Below are positions 1 to 9,770 of a stretch of DNA of 64,000 bases, piece by piece (position 1 is the first letter of the stretch; the number at the start of each line of letters is the position of its first letter). Source of the stretch: an uncultured Lachnospiraceae bacterium (lineage in GTDB: Bacteria; Bacillota; Clostridia; Lachnospirales; Lachnospiraceae); assembly GCA_946554445.1 (NCBI GenBank), contig CAMNSD010000005.1, positions 1 through 64,000 of the forward strand, given 5' to 3'. Under the pieces are notes generated by a model, which saw only the letters and a list, made by a program, of their open reading frames with translations, was not told where the DNA came from and ran no database searches. Both the position numbers and the translations under genes were made by a program.

Positions 1-1106
1 CTTTAAAGACAATACACACAGGAGAGGTTGTTGAAGGTACCGTTATTGATGTGAAGCCGGAAGAAATCATTCTCAACATCGGATATAAATCAGATGGCGT
101 TCTTACCAGAAATGAATATACAAACGAACCTAATGTAGATTTAACAACCGTTGCGAAACCTGGTGATACCATGGAAGTAAAGGTATTGAAAGTAAATGAT
201 GGAGAAGGACAAGTCCTTCTGACCTATAAACGTCTTGCTGCTGACAGGGGTAACAAGAGAATTGAGGAAGCTTACGAAAACAGAGAAGTACTTACAGCAA
301 AGGTAGCGCAGGTACTGGAAGGCGGTTTAAGCGTTGTTGTGGAAGAAGTCAGGATCTTTATCCCAGCAAGTCTGGTATCCGATACTTATGAGAAAGATTT
401 AAATAAGTATGCCGGACAGGAAATCCAGTTTGTGATTAGCGAGTACAATCCGAAGAGAAGAAGGTATATCGGTGACAGAAAGCAGCTGATTCTGGAAGAG
501 AAGGCAGAGATGCAGAAGAAACTCTTTGAGACCATTAAGATTGGTGATACCGTGGAAGGTACGGTCAAGAATGTGACTGACTTTGGTGCATTTATCGATC
601 TGGGCGGCTGTGATGGACTGCTTCATATCTCTGAGATGTCCTGGGGCAGAGTGGAGAATCCCAAGAAGGTATTTAAAGTGGGCGATGTCGTTAAAGTGTT
701 GATCAAAGATATCTCCGGCACGAAGATTGCGCTCAGCTTGAAATTTGAGGATGCAAATCCCTGGAAAGATGCAGCGAACAAATATGCGGTTGGCAATGTC
801 GTTACTGGTAAAGTAGCACGGATGACCGATTTTGGTGCCTTCATTGAGTTAGAACCCGGCATTGATGCATTGCTTCATGTATCTCAGATTTCCAAGGAAC
901 ATATTGAGAAACCTTCTGATGTCTTAAAGACAGGTGAAGAAGTGACCGCTAAGGTGGTAGACTTCAACGAGGCGGATAAGAAGATCAGCTTAAGTATCAA
1001 AGCGATGTTTGCTCCGGAGCCCAAGGAGGAAAAAACAGAGGAAGAGGATGCGGATGTAGTGTCCGTTGATATTGACGCAGTGATTGCCAGCGAGGAAGCT
1101 GAATAA
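1..1106 (+). CDS. rpsA: S1 RNA-binding domain protein (30S ribosomal protein S1-like), 5' truncated by the window edge
   Basis: Open frame continues upstream of the GTG at 51 (LKTIHTGEVVEGTVIDVKPEE...). Repeated S1 motifs such as GTVKNVTDFGAFIDLGGCDGLLHISEMSW and GKVARMTDFGAFIELEPGIDALLHVSQIS. Confidence 0.9.
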   Translation, partial: LKTIHTGEVVEGTVIDVKPEEIILNIGYKSDGVLTRNEYTNEPNVDLTTVAKPGDTMEVKVLKVNDGEGQVLLTYKRLAADRGNKRIEEAYENREVLTAKVAQVLEGGLSVVVEEVRIFIPASLVSDTYEKDLNKYAGQEIQFVISEYNPKRRRYIGDRKQLILEEKAEMQKKLFETIKIGDTVEGTVKNVTDFGAFIDLGGCDGLLHISEMSWGRVENPKKVFKVGDVVKVLIKDISGTKIALSLKFEDANPWKDAANKYAVGNVVTGKVARMTDFGAFIELEPGIDALLHVSQISKEHIEKPSDVLKTGEEVTAKVVDFNEADKKISLSIKAMFAPEPKEEKTEEEDADVVSVDIDAVIASEEAE

Positions 1107-1132
1107 AAAAGCAGGTGAGGCGGTAAAGCTAT

Positions 1133-1912
1133 ATGGCATATGATTACGAGTATTTCAAAAAAGCGGTTTTTGATTTGACCAAGATTGATCTCAATGCTTA
1201 CAAAGAAAAGCAGATGAAACGACGTATTGATACACTGATCGCTAAAAATAAGATTGTGGGATATGATAATTATGTGGCAGCGCTTAAATCCGATAATGCG
1301 AAGTTTGAGGAGTTTGTAAACTACTTGACCATCAATGTATCGGAGTTCTACCGTAATGTAGATCAGTGGCAGCTTTTGGATAAGGATATCTTTCCAGATC
1401 TGATTAAACGGTATGGTAATAATTTGAAAATCTGGAGTGCAGCCTGCTCCACAGGAGATGAGCCCTATTCCCTCGTCATGGCGTTGTCGAGGCATCTGCC
1501 ATTGAATCAGATTAAGATTTATGCGACAGACTTGGATAAGCAGGTCATTGCGAAGGCAAAGGTAGGTCTGTATGGGGAGAAGAGCGTTGCAGGTGTACCG
1601 GCTGACCTAAAAAAGAAGTTCTTTACCAAGGTAGGACCTTCTTATCAGATTTCGGATGAAGTGAAGTCCAGGGTGGAGTTTAAGGAGCACAATCTTCTCA
1701 AAGATACATATCTTACGGATTTTCATCTGATTGTCTGCCGCAATGTGCTGATTTACTTTACGGAAGAAGCGAAGGATGAAGTGTTCCGCAAGTTCCAAAA
1801 GAGTTTAAAGCCTGGCGGATATCTCTTCATTGGCAGTACCGAGCAGATTATCAATCATAAGGATGTGGGATTTGAAAGGAAGAATTCCTTCTTTTATCAG
1901 AGACCAATGTAA
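1133..1912 (+). CDS. cheR: CheR-type protein-glutamate O-methyltransferase
   Basis: NVSEFYRNVDQWQ, KIWSAACSTGDEPYSLVMAL, FHLIVCRNVLIYFT, PGGYLFIGSTE motifs. Confidence 0.9.
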   Translation: MAYDYEYFKKAVFDLTKIDLNAYKEKQMKRRIDTLIAKNKIVGYDNYVAALKSDNAKFEEFVNYLTINVSEFYRNVDQWQLLDKDIFPDLIKRYGNNLKIWSAACSTGDEPYSLVMALSRHLPLNQIKIYATDLDKQVIAKAKVGLYGEKSVAGVPADLKKKFFTKVGPSYQISDEVKSRVEFKEHNLLKDTYLTDFHLIVCRNVLIYFTEEAKDEVFRKFQKSLKPGGYLFIGSTEQIINHKDVGFERKNSFFYQRPM

Positions 1913-1991
1913 AAAAGTAATTTGCTTCGCAAATAACTTTACGAGGACTGCTTCGCAGCCTTGGATGTAACCGAGAATATTCTTATATTAT

Positions 1992-2025
1992 AAAAGAGAG
2001 TAACGAATTTTCGTTACTCTCTTTT
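1992..2025. terminator. Bidirectional intrinsic terminator between cheR and the convergent yprB-like gene
   Basis: 15-bp perfect arms AAAAGAGAGTAACGA / TCGTTACTCTCTTTT with a 4-nt loop and a T run. Confidence 0.85.
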
Positions 2026-2114
2026 TGAGATGCAGGAAACTTCTTATAAAGATTTCTTATCTGAATAGGCATAATTTTTGACGGTATAATGCATATCCCT
2101 CACAAAACGTAACA

Positions 2115-3218
2115 TCAATAAGTCTTTGCCATCTTGCCGAGCAGATACTGGGCGTAGCGGGAGAAAAATTCCCTGTCGGTCTTTTTGTCTTCTGTCAGTT
2201 CAAAGAACAGATCTTTACTTTTATAATCCCGTTTAAAAAAGGGTTCGATAAAGACATCCCACTGAGGCAGATAAGTAGAAAATTTGCGCGTATAGCAATT
2301 GGCTGCAGTGGCCTGTGTGCGGTGTGCCTTGTCTACAAAAGAGGATACAGACTTGTGAAGGGCCACATCCTCTTCGGGAAGATAATAGTAATCTTTATAG
2401 TTGGAATAGAAATACTTCATTTCTTCTTCATAGAGAGGCACTTTTAAGATGCCCCGACTGCCTTCACCGCTGAAATAACAACCGTTAGAGAGATTGGAAA
2501 CAGGGATGGGAAGCGGCGTGGAGAGCGCCAGTTTCATCAGCACTTCCTGCTTGTCATGACCGTGATAGTCAATATAATGGCTGGCCTGTACTTTCTTAGC
2601 CTTGATCGGACCATTAAACAGGTCATAAAAAGCTAAGAGAGGCAGAATCTGCAACATGCCTTTCATATCATCACTGTTGTGCAGCAACAGGAGAGAGCGG
2701 GCCTCATCGGAAGGTGATTTCACATAATTGTGATAGATTTCAATCAGTTCACCGCCATGATAGAGGTCTTCTCTGTCGATGCCCAAAAGTTCTTCCAAGG
2801 TTTTTTGCTTGCAGTTGGGTGTGTGCAGGAATGCCTTGTAAGGAGAAACCCGTTTATAGAGATCCAGTCCCTCGAAATTGTTGAAATTGTACGACAACTT
2901 ATACTGCTCACATTTTTGAAGCAGGTAGGGAAGATCGAAGTTATTGCCATTAAAATGAATCAGGTGCGTAAACGGCAGACAGAAAGAAAAGAAATCTGTC
3001 AGCAGAGCTTCTTCATCGGCGGGATTTTGGGCAAACCACTGTCTGATATGCCAGTTTCCGGCCTGGTAATAGGCTGTTCCAATCAGATAGAGAGAGGAAC
3101 TTTTGGCGGTAAATCCTGTGGTTTCAATATCCAGAAACAGAATATTTTCGAGAGGAGCAATCTGTTCTAAGGGATAGTCGATCGTAAAATTGTCCAATGT
3201 CTGATTTACTATTTGCAT
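2115..3218 (-). CDS. RNase H-like / DEDD exonuclease domain protein (YprB-like)
   Basis: ENILFLDIETTGFTAKSSSLYLIGTAYY, HFNGNNFDLPYL, and a downstream DDMKGML acidic motif. Confidence 0.8.
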   Translation of the reverse strand: MQIVNQTLDNFTIDYPLEQIAPLENILFLDIETTGFTAKSSSLYLIGTAYYQAGNWHIRQWFAQNPADEEALLTDFFSFCLPFTHLIHFNGNNFDLPYLLQKCEQYKLSYNFNNFEGLDLYKRVSPYKAFLHTPNCKQKTLEELLGIDREDLYHGGELIEIYHNYVKSPSDEARSLLLLHNSDDMKGMLQILPLLAFYDLFNGPIKAKKVQASHYIDYHGHDKQEVLMKLALSTPLPIPVSNLSNGCYFSGEGSRGILKVPLYEEEMKYFYSNYKDYYYLPEEDVALHKSVSSFVDKAHRTQATAANCYTRKFSTYLPQWDVFIEPFFKRDYKSKDLFFELTEDKKTDREFFSRYAQYLLGKMAKTY

Positions 3219-3411
3219 GATTTTCTTCCTTTTTCAATACGTCATCAGAGTCAGTAACATATCTGATGATATCTTAGCATATTTTTTGAAATAGCAGTAG
3301 TTTTTTTCGTCGAAAAATAGTATATTTATAAAGGAAGGTTATTACGGATGTGTTTCTTATAGGGACTCGTCCATGAATCGGATATTATAGCAGGAGGTAA
3401 AAAGGGAAAGT

Positions 3412-4728
3412 ATGGCAAAACTAACATTTCATGGCGGCATACACCCGTACGACGGCAAGGAACTGTCGAAGGATAAGCCCATCAAGGCAGTGCTGCCCAA
3501 AGGAGATCTGGTGTATCCGCTGTCCCAGCATATCGGGGCGCCGGCCAAACCTGTCGTTCAGAAAGGGGACAGGGTGCTGACCGGGCAGCTGATCGCGGAG
3601 GCTGGCGGTTTTGTATCCGCGCCGATCTATGCGACTGTATCGGGTACGGTAAAGGGGATTATGCCCCGGCGTGTGGTTACCGGAGACAATGTGATGAGCA
3701 TTGTCATCGAAAATGACGGACTCTATGAGGAAGTGGAGTATCCGAAGAGGAAGCCACTTGAGGAGATGAGCAGGGAAGAGATTATCGAGTGCGTGAAAGA
3801 GGCTGGTATCGTAGGTATGGGCGGCGCAGGATTTCCTACGTTTATCAAACTTTCTCCTAAGGAGCCGGAAAAGATTGACTATGTGATCGCTAACTGTGCG
3901 GAATGTGAGCCTTATCTGACTTCGGATTATCGCAGGATGATAGAAGAGCCGGAGAAGCTGGTTGGGGGCCTTAAGGTTTCCCTGCAGCTGTTCGAGAATG
4001 CCAGGGGTATCTTGGCGGTGGAGGACAACAAGCCGGATTGTATCGAAATCTTAAAAGAACTTACCAAGGATGAGCCACGGATCAGTGTCAAGGCATTAAA
4101 GACCAAGTATCCTCAGGGGGCAGAGCGGCAGATCATCTATGCCACCACAGGTAGGGCTATCAATTCTTCCATGCTGCCGGCAGATGCGGGTTGTGTGGTC
4201 AATAACGTGGATACGGTAGTGGCAATCTACCATGCCGTGATAGAAGGCAAGCCGCTGATGCATCGTATTGTGACGGTGACTGGTGATGCCATTGCAGATC
4301 CCCGCAACTTCATTGTGCGGATTGGGACAAATTATCATGAACTGGTGGAAGAGGCGGGAGGCTTTAAGAAAGATCCTGTGAAGATTGTCTCTGGCGGACC
4401 GATGATGGGATTTGGCATCTTTGATCTGGATGTGCCCACCACCAAGACGGCTTCGGCGCTCTTGTGTCTGACGGAGGATGATGTGTCCCGTATGGAACCC
4501 AGTGCCTGCATCAACTGCGGCCGTTGTGTGGAAGTGTGTCCGGGGCGGGTGGTGCCCAGAATGTTAGCAGACTTTGCGGAACATTATGAGGAAGAAGAAT
4601 TCCTTTCCCACAATGGAATGGAATGCTGTGAGTGTGGCTGCTGCAGCTTTGTGTGTCCGGCCAAGCGGCCTTTGACGCAAATGATCAAATCCATGCGTAA
4701 AATGCAGCTTGCAAAGAAGAAAAAGTAG
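3412..4728 (+). CDS. rnfC: Electron transport complex subunit RnfC
   Basis: GGIHPYDGKELS..., GMGGAGFPTFIKL, two C-rich ferredoxin motifs CINCGRCVEVCP / CCECGCCSFVCPAKRPL. Confidence 0.95.
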   Translation: MAKLTFHGGIHPYDGKELSKDKPIKAVLPKGDLVYPLSQHIGAPAKPVVQKGDRVLTGQLIAEAGGFVSAPIYATVSGTVKGIMPRRVVTGDNVMSIVIENDGLYEEVEYPKRKPLEEMSREEIIECVKEAGIVGMGGAGFPTFIKLSPKEPEKIDYVIANCAECEPYLTSDYRRMIEEPEKLVGGLKVSLQLFENARGILAVEDNKPDCIEILKELTKDEPRISVKALKTKYPQGAERQIIYATTGRAINSSMLPADAGCVVNNVDTVVAIYHAVIEGKPLMHRIVTVTGDAIADPRNFIVRIGTNYHELVEEAGGFKKDPVKIVSGGPMMGFGIFDLDVPTTKTASALLCLTEDDVSRMEPSACINCGRCVEVCPGRVVPRMLADFAEHYEEEEFLSHNGMECCECGCCSFVCPAKRPLTQMIKSMRKMQLAKKKK

Positions 4729-4753
4729 GAAGAAAGGAGCATAGACTGAAGAG

Positions 4754-5686
4754 ATGAACGATTTAATGAAAGTGTCTTCCAATCCCCATGTCAGATCCAA
4801 GTCCACCACCAGCAGTATTATGCTTACCGTGGTGATTGCCCTTCTTCCGGCGGCTGGTTTTGGTATCTATAATTTTGGATTGAAAGCGCTGATATTGATG
4901 TTGGTGACCGTGGCATCCACGGTGTTGACGGAATTTGTTTTTGAAAAGATTTGTAAGAAAAAGGTGACCATAGGAGACTATTCGGCGGTGGTAACGGGAT
5001 TGTTACTGGCCATGAACCTGCCGGTATCCGCGCCCTGGTGGATCGGCGTGGTGGGCGGTGTGTTCGCGATTTTGGTGGTGAAGATGCTGTTTGGCGGTCT
5101 GGGGCAGAACTTCATGAATCCGGCACTAGGTGCAAGATGTTTCCTGTTGATTTCCTTTACGTCCATTATGACGAATTTTGATTGTGATGCCTATACGGGA
5201 GCTACACCTTTGGCGAATTTAAAGAGCGGCGAGGCGGTGGATATACTGGATATGGTGATTGGCCGTACCGCGGGAACCATAGGTGAGACTTCCATGGTGG
5301 CGATCGTGATCGGTGCCTGTATCCTGATCTTGTTTGGCATCATTGACCTGCGGATTCCGGGCAGCTATATTGTGAGTCTGGTCATTTTTATCAGCCTTTT
5401 TGGCGGCCGTGGGCTAGACTGGCCTTACATATCAGCTCATCTTGCGGGCGGCGGTCTGATGTTAGGGGCGTTCTTTATGGCCACGGACTATGTGACAAGA
5501 CCGATCACGAAGAGAGGACAATATGTATATGGTATCCTGCTGGGAATCCTCACGGGAATCTTCCGGATTTTTGGACCTTCCGCAGAAGGGGTATCTTATG
5601 CGATCATTATCGGCAATCTCTTAGTGCCATTAATTGAGAAGGTTACTCTTCCGAAAGCATTTGGTAAAGGAGGAGAGAAGGCATGA
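4754..5686 (+). CDS. rnfD: Electron transport complex subunit RnfD
   Basis: Multi-TM RnfD/NqrB family protein with the flavinylation-type motif DAYTGATPLANL. Confidence 0.95.
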   Translation: MNDLMKVSSNPHVRSKSTTSSIMLTVVIALLPAAGFGIYNFGLKALILMLVTVASTVLTEFVFEKICKKKVTIGDYSAVVTGLLLAMNLPVSAPWWIGVVGGVFAILVVKMLFGGLGQNFMNPALGARCFLLISFTSIMTNFDCDAYTGATPLANLKSGEAVDILDMVIGRTAGTIGETSMVAIVIGACILILFGIIDLRIPGSYIVSLVIFISLFGGRGLDWPYISAHLAGGGLMLGAFFMATDYVTRPITKRGQYVYGILLGILTGIFRIFGPSAEGVSYAIIIGNLLVPLIEKVTLPKAFGKGGEKA

Positions 5687-6291
5687 AAGAAATGATGAAA
5701 AATACCGGTATTATGGTGGCTATCACGCTGATTGCCGGTCTGCTCTTGGGAATCGTCTATCAGGTGACGAAGGAGCCGATTGCGGTGCAGGAGGCCAAGG
5801 CGAAACAGGAAGCCTGTCAGGAAGTGTTTGCGGATGCGGCGTCCTTTGATGCGGTGGAAGTTGTGGCCGTGGAAGAGGGAGCATGGAGCACCGCCGGATA
5901 CGGGCAGGAAACGATCGATGAAGTGATGATGGCCAAGGACAGCGCCGGCGGAACGCTGGGCTATGTGGTGACTGTGACCACCAAAGAAGGATATGGCGGA
6001 GATATCCGTTTTACTGTGGGCGTGCGCATGGATGGCACGGTCAATGGGATTTCCATCCTTTCGATTTCCGAGACGGCAGGTCTCGGCATGCGGGCGGAGG
6101 AAGTTCTGAAACCGCAGTTTGCAGATAAAAATGTGGAGAAATTTGAATATACCAAGAGCGGTGCAACGTCGGAGAATCAGGTGGATGCGATTTCCGGTGC
6201 GACCATCACGACAAATGCAGTGACCAATGGAGTCAATGCAGGACTTTACTATTTCCAGACACAGTTGAAGGGAGGTAGTGAAAATGAATAG
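5683..6291 (+). CDS. rnfG: Electron transport complex subunit RnfG (FMN-binding domain)
   Basis: N-terminal TM, ETAGLGMRAEE, flavinylation motif DAISGATITTNAV. Confidence 0.95.
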   Translation: MKEMMKNTGIMVAITLIAGLLLGIVYQVTKEPIAVQEAKAKQEACQEVFADAASFDAVEVVAVEEGAWSTAGYGQETIDEVMMAKDSAGGTLGYVVTVTTKEGYGGDIRFTVGVRMDGTVNGISILSISETAGLGMRAEEVLKPQFADKNVEKFEYTKSGATSENQVDAISGATITTNAVTNGVNAGLYYFQTQLKGGSENE

Positions 6292-7057
6292 TGTAAAAGA
6301 ACGGCTTGTAAATGGTATCGTAAAAGAGAACCCAACCTTTGTGTTGATGCTTGGTATGTGTCCCACACTGGCGGTCACTACCTCGGCAATCAATGGTCTG
6401 GGCATGGGACTTACCACCATGGTGGTATTGGCTTTGAGCAATGTGTTTATCTCAATGCTGCGGCATATCATACCGGATAAGGTGAGAATCCCGGCATTTA
6501 TCGTGATCATCGCTTCTTTTGTGACGATGGTACAGCTGCTGTTACAGGGATTTATTCCCTTCCTGTATGATGCACTGGGTATCTATATTCCGCTGATTGT
6601 GGTGAACTGTATCATCTTAGGCCGGGCGGAAGCCTATGCCTATAAAAGTCCGGTGATTCCTTCTCTTTTTGACGGTATCGGCATGGGACTTGGATTTTCC
6701 GTGGCCCTGACCTGTATCGGTGCAGTGAGAGAACTTCTGGGTGCAGGCACTTTATTTAATATCAGTGTAATGCCGGAGAGTTTTGTGCCGGTGAGCATCT
6801 TTATCATGGCGCCGGGTGCATTCTTCGTGCTGGCGGTGCTGACGGCAATCCAGAATAAGGTCAAGATCATTGGCGAGCGCAAGGGTAAGGATATGTCTAA
6901 GATTCAGTCTGGCTGCGGTAACGACTGCCTGAACTGTTCCGATACGGGCTGCGCGAAGCGGCTCATTGATGAGAAGCCCTCAAAGGTACGAAAAGAGATT
7001 GAGATAGAAGAAATCGTGGACGAAGAAGCAGGAGAGGAGGATACAAAGAATGATTAA
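6284..7057 (+). CDS. rnfE: Electron transport complex subunit RnfE with a Cys-rich C-terminal extension
   Basis: KENPTFVLMLGMCPTLAVTTSA..., RnfA/E membrane family; C-terminal tail SGCGNDCLNCSDTGCAKR. ATG at 6284 preferred over GTG at 6278. Confidence 0.93.
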   Translation: MNSVKERLVNGIVKENPTFVLMLGMCPTLAVTTSAINGLGMGLTTMVVLALSNVFISMLRHIIPDKVRIPAFIVIIASFVTMVQLLLQGFIPFLYDALGIYIPLIVVNCIILGRAEAYAYKSPVIPSLFDGIGMGLGFSVALTCIGAVRELLGAGTLFNISVMPESFVPVSIFIMAPGAFFVLAVLTAIQNKVKIIGERKGKDMSKIQSGCGNDCLNCSDTGCAKRLIDEKPSKVRKEIEIEEIVDEEAGEEDTKND

Positions 7058-7628
7058 AGATTTATTGGTGATTTTGATTGCATCCTCTCTGGTTAATAAT
7101 GTGGTCTTAAGTCAGTTCCTAGGTTTGTGTCCTTTCCTGGGCGTATCCAAAAAGACCAACACGGCAACCGGCATGGGTGTGGCAGTCATCTTCGTCATTA
7201 CACTGGCATCGGCGGTGGCAGGGGCTATTTATCAGTTTATTCTGGTGCCCTTTGATATTACTTACCTGCAGACCATCGTCTTTATCCTGGTGATTGCAGC
7301 CTTGGTGCAGTTTGTGGAGATGTTTTTAAAGAAATTTATTCCTTCGCTGTATCAGTCCCTGGGCGTGTATTTACCGTTGATTACGACCAACTGTGCGGTA
7401 CTTGGCGTGGCGCTAACCAATGTGCAGAAGAATTATGGAATACTGACCGGAGTAGTCAACGGCTTTGCAACGGCAGTTGGATTTACAATTTCTATTGTGA
7501 TTCTTGCGGGCATCCGGGAGAAGATGGCGCACAACGACATACCGGAATCTTTCCGGGGGATGCCAATCGTGCTGGTGACAGCTGGTTTGATGGCAATCGC
7601 GTTCTGTGGATTTTCAGGACTTTTATAG
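7050..7628 (+). CDS. rnfA: Electron transport complex subunit RnfA
   Basis: SSLVNNVVLSQFLGLCPFLGVSKK..., LITTNCAVLGVAL. Confidence 0.95.
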   Translation: MIKDLLVILIASSLVNNVVLSQFLGLCPFLGVSKKTNTATGMGVAVIFVITLASAVAGAIYQFILVPFDITYLQTIVFILVIAALVQFVEMFLKKFIPSLYQSLGVYLPLITTNCAVLGVALTNVQKNYGILTGVVNGFATAVGFTISIVILAGIREKMAHNDIPESFRGMPIVLVTAGLMAIAFCGFSGLL

Positions 7629-7642
7629 TGTGAGAAAGGAGC

Positions 7643-8446
7643 ATGGTTATTACTATGAATATAACCGGAATTTTGATAGCAACAGTGCTGGTGGGAGCAG
7701 TCGGTTTGTTTGTGGGGCTGTTTCTGGGTGTGGCCGGTATCAAATTTAAAGTGGAAGTGGATGAGCGGGAAGAGGCCATACTTGGCGTCCTTCCCGGCAA
7801 CAACTGCGGCGGCTGCGGCTATGCGGGGTGTTCCGGTCTGGCAGCGGCTATTGTAAAAGGTGAGGCGCCCGCCAATGCCTGTCCGGTGGGCGGCGAGAAG
7901 GTGGGCAACCAAGTGGCGCAGATCATGGGTGTGGAGGCCGGTGAGAGCGTGCGCAAGGTAGCCTTCGTAAAATGTCAGGGAGATAAGGAACGCACTCGTC
8001 TGGATTATGATTACACCGGCATAGAGGACTGTCGGATGCTGGCTTTTGTACCAAACGGCGGGCCTAAGGCATGTAATGATGGCTGTCTTGGATTTGGCAG
8101 CTGCGTGCAGGTATGTCCCTTTGATGCCATTCATGTGATAAACGGAGTGGCAGTGGTGGATAAGGAAGCCTGCAAAGCCTGTGGCAAGTGTGTGGCAGTC
8201 TGCCCGAAGCATCTGATTGAATTGATTCCTTATGATGCCAAATATGTGGTGGCCTGCAGTTCCAGGGAGAAGGGACCTGATACTATGAAAGCCTGCGATG
8301 TAGGGTGTATCGGATGTCAGTTGTGTAAACGGAATTGTCCGGCAGATGCGGTGACGATCGAAGAGTTCCATGCGACTATCGATCAGGAGAAATGTATTGG
8401 ATGCGGGGCTTGTAAAGAGAAGTGTCCGAAGAAGGCAATCGTGTAG
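7643..8446 (+). CDS. rnfB: Electron transport complex subunit RnfB (multi-cluster ferredoxin)
   Basis: LPGNNCGGCGYAGCSGLA plus several CxxCxxCxxxCP motifs. Confidence 0.95.
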   Translation: MVITMNITGILIATVLVGAVGLFVGLFLGVAGIKFKVEVDEREEAILGVLPGNNCGGCGYAGCSGLAAAIVKGEAPANACPVGGEKVGNQVAQIMGVEAGESVRKVAFVKCQGDKERTRLDYDYTGIEDCRMLAFVPNGGPKACNDGCLGFGSCVQVCPFDAIHVINGVAVVDKEACKACGKCVAVCPKHLIELIPYDAKYVVACSSREKGPDTMKACDVGCIGCQLCKRNCPADAVTIEEFHATIDQEKCIGCGACKEKCPKKAIV

Positions 8447-8466
8447 AAGACAGGGAGAATACGAGT

Positions 8467-9765
8467 ATGGAAGGACAGTTGAAGAGTGGAACTATCCTTA
8501 CCTCCGAAAGCGGTAATGTTTATACGGTCAAACAACTGCTTGGCGCCGGCGGTCAGGGGGAAGTGTATTCGGTAGAAGCCGAGCAAAAGTTATATGCCCT
8601 GAAATGGTACTATAAAAATACTGCGACTCAAAACCAGAAGGAAATTCTGGATAACTTGATTCAGAGCGGTCCGCCGGATGCTTCTTTCCTGTGGCCGCAG
8701 GATATGATTTTTAGGACATATGGGGAATCTTTTGGTTACATTATGCCCCTGCGTCCGAAAAACTACAGAAGCATTGTGGATATGATGAAGAGAAAGGCGG
8801 AGCCTTCCTTTTATTGTCTGTGCAGGGCCGCTTATCATCTGACCAAAGGGTATTATGCGCTGCATGGAAAGGGATACAGCTACCGGGATATCTCTTTTGG
8901 TAATGTCTTCTTTGATCCTGATACGGGAGATGTCCTGATCTGCGATAATGATAATGTTTCTTACAACGGAGCGAAGACCGGTGTTTATGGCACACCGCGG
9001 TTTATGGCGCCCGAAATTGTGACAGGCAAAGCAAAGCCTTCCAGGAATACGGATTTATTTTCTCTGGCTGTCCTGCTTTTTTATATGTTTATGTTGAACC
9101 ACCCTCTGGAGGGCAGGAGAGAGGCAAAGATCAAATGCATGGATATTCATGCCATGAACATGCTGTACGGTACGGATCCTCTGTTTATCTTTGATCCGGA
9201 GGATAAGGACAACAGACCTCTTGCTGGTTATCAGGATAATGCCCTTATTTTCTGGGATCTGTATCCGCAGCAATTGCGGGATCTGTTCACCACATCCTTC
9301 ACCGTAGGACTTAGGCAGCCCAATCGCCGGATTACAGAGGGCAAATGGATGGAAACCTTTGCGAACCTCATGTCCGGTATTATCACCTGTCCCAATTGTG
9401 GGTGTGAGGTGTTTTATGATGCAAATAAAGAAGCAAGTGGCGCAGCGCATATCTGTTGGGGATGTCAGAAGGCAGTGATTGTGCCGCCCAAGATCGTGAT
9501 TGGCAAGAGCACCATACTGCTGTTGTCCAATACAAAGTTATATAAACACCATATTGAAGAAAATTATGATATGGATACCATCATCGGTGAGGTGGTGCAG
9601 AATCCCAATAACCCGAAATTATGGGGAATCCGGAATCTGTCTGGGGAAAACTGGACATACATAAAAGCGGACGGAACACAGGTCCCCGTGCCGCAGGGCC
9701 GATCGGCAGCAATCGTCAAAGATACCAAGATTGACTTTGGGCAGCTGACGGGAGAATTTTATTGA
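8467..9765 (+). CDS. Ser/Thr protein kinase with C-terminal zinc ribbon (TerY-P-type kinase)
   Basis: LLGAGGQGEVYSV Gly-loop, YALKWYYK Lys, YRDISFGNVFF catalytic loop, CDNDNV in the DFG position, GTPRFMAPEI; CPNCGCEVFYD...CWGCQK zinc ribbon. ATG at 8467 preferred to the longer ORF. Confidence 0.85.
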   Translation: MEGQLKSGTILTSESGNVYTVKQLLGAGGQGEVYSVEAEQKLYALKWYYKNTATQNQKEILDNLIQSGPPDASFLWPQDMIFRTYGESFGYIMPLRPKNYRSIVDMMKRKAEPSFYCLCRAAYHLTKGYYALHGKGYSYRDISFGNVFFDPDTGDVLICDNDNVSYNGAKTGVYGTPRFMAPEIVTGKAKPSRNTDLFSLAVLLFYMFMLNHPLEGRREAKIKCMDIHAMNMLYGTDPLFIFDPEDKDNRPLAGYQDNALIFWDLYPQQLRDLFTTSFTVGLRQPNRRITEGKWMETFANLMSGIITCPNCGCEVFYDANKEASGAAHICWGCQKAVIVPPKIVIGKSTILLLSNTKLYKHHIEENYDMDTIIGEVVQNPNNPKLWGIRNLSGENWTYIKADGTQVPVPQGRSAAIVKDTKIDFGQLTGEFY

Positions 9766-9770
9766 GGAGC

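Noticed and set aside
1921-1965. Small hairpins TTGCTTCGCAA and GGACTGCTTCGCAGCC after cheR
   Set aside because: Short stems without a T run or duplication here; too weak to call a repeat family from one site, though the GCTTCGC core is similar in style to the pheS-leader repeat.
5596-6510. 304-aa minus-strand ORF antisense to rnfG
   Set aside because: Shadow ORF; His/Ile-rich translation without domain features, fully covered by rnfD/rnfG/rnfE.
7433-8371. 312-aa minus-strand ORF antisense to rnfA/rnfB
   Set aside because: Shadow ORF of strongly coding plus-strand genes; low-complexity, His/Ala-rich translation with no recognisable domain.
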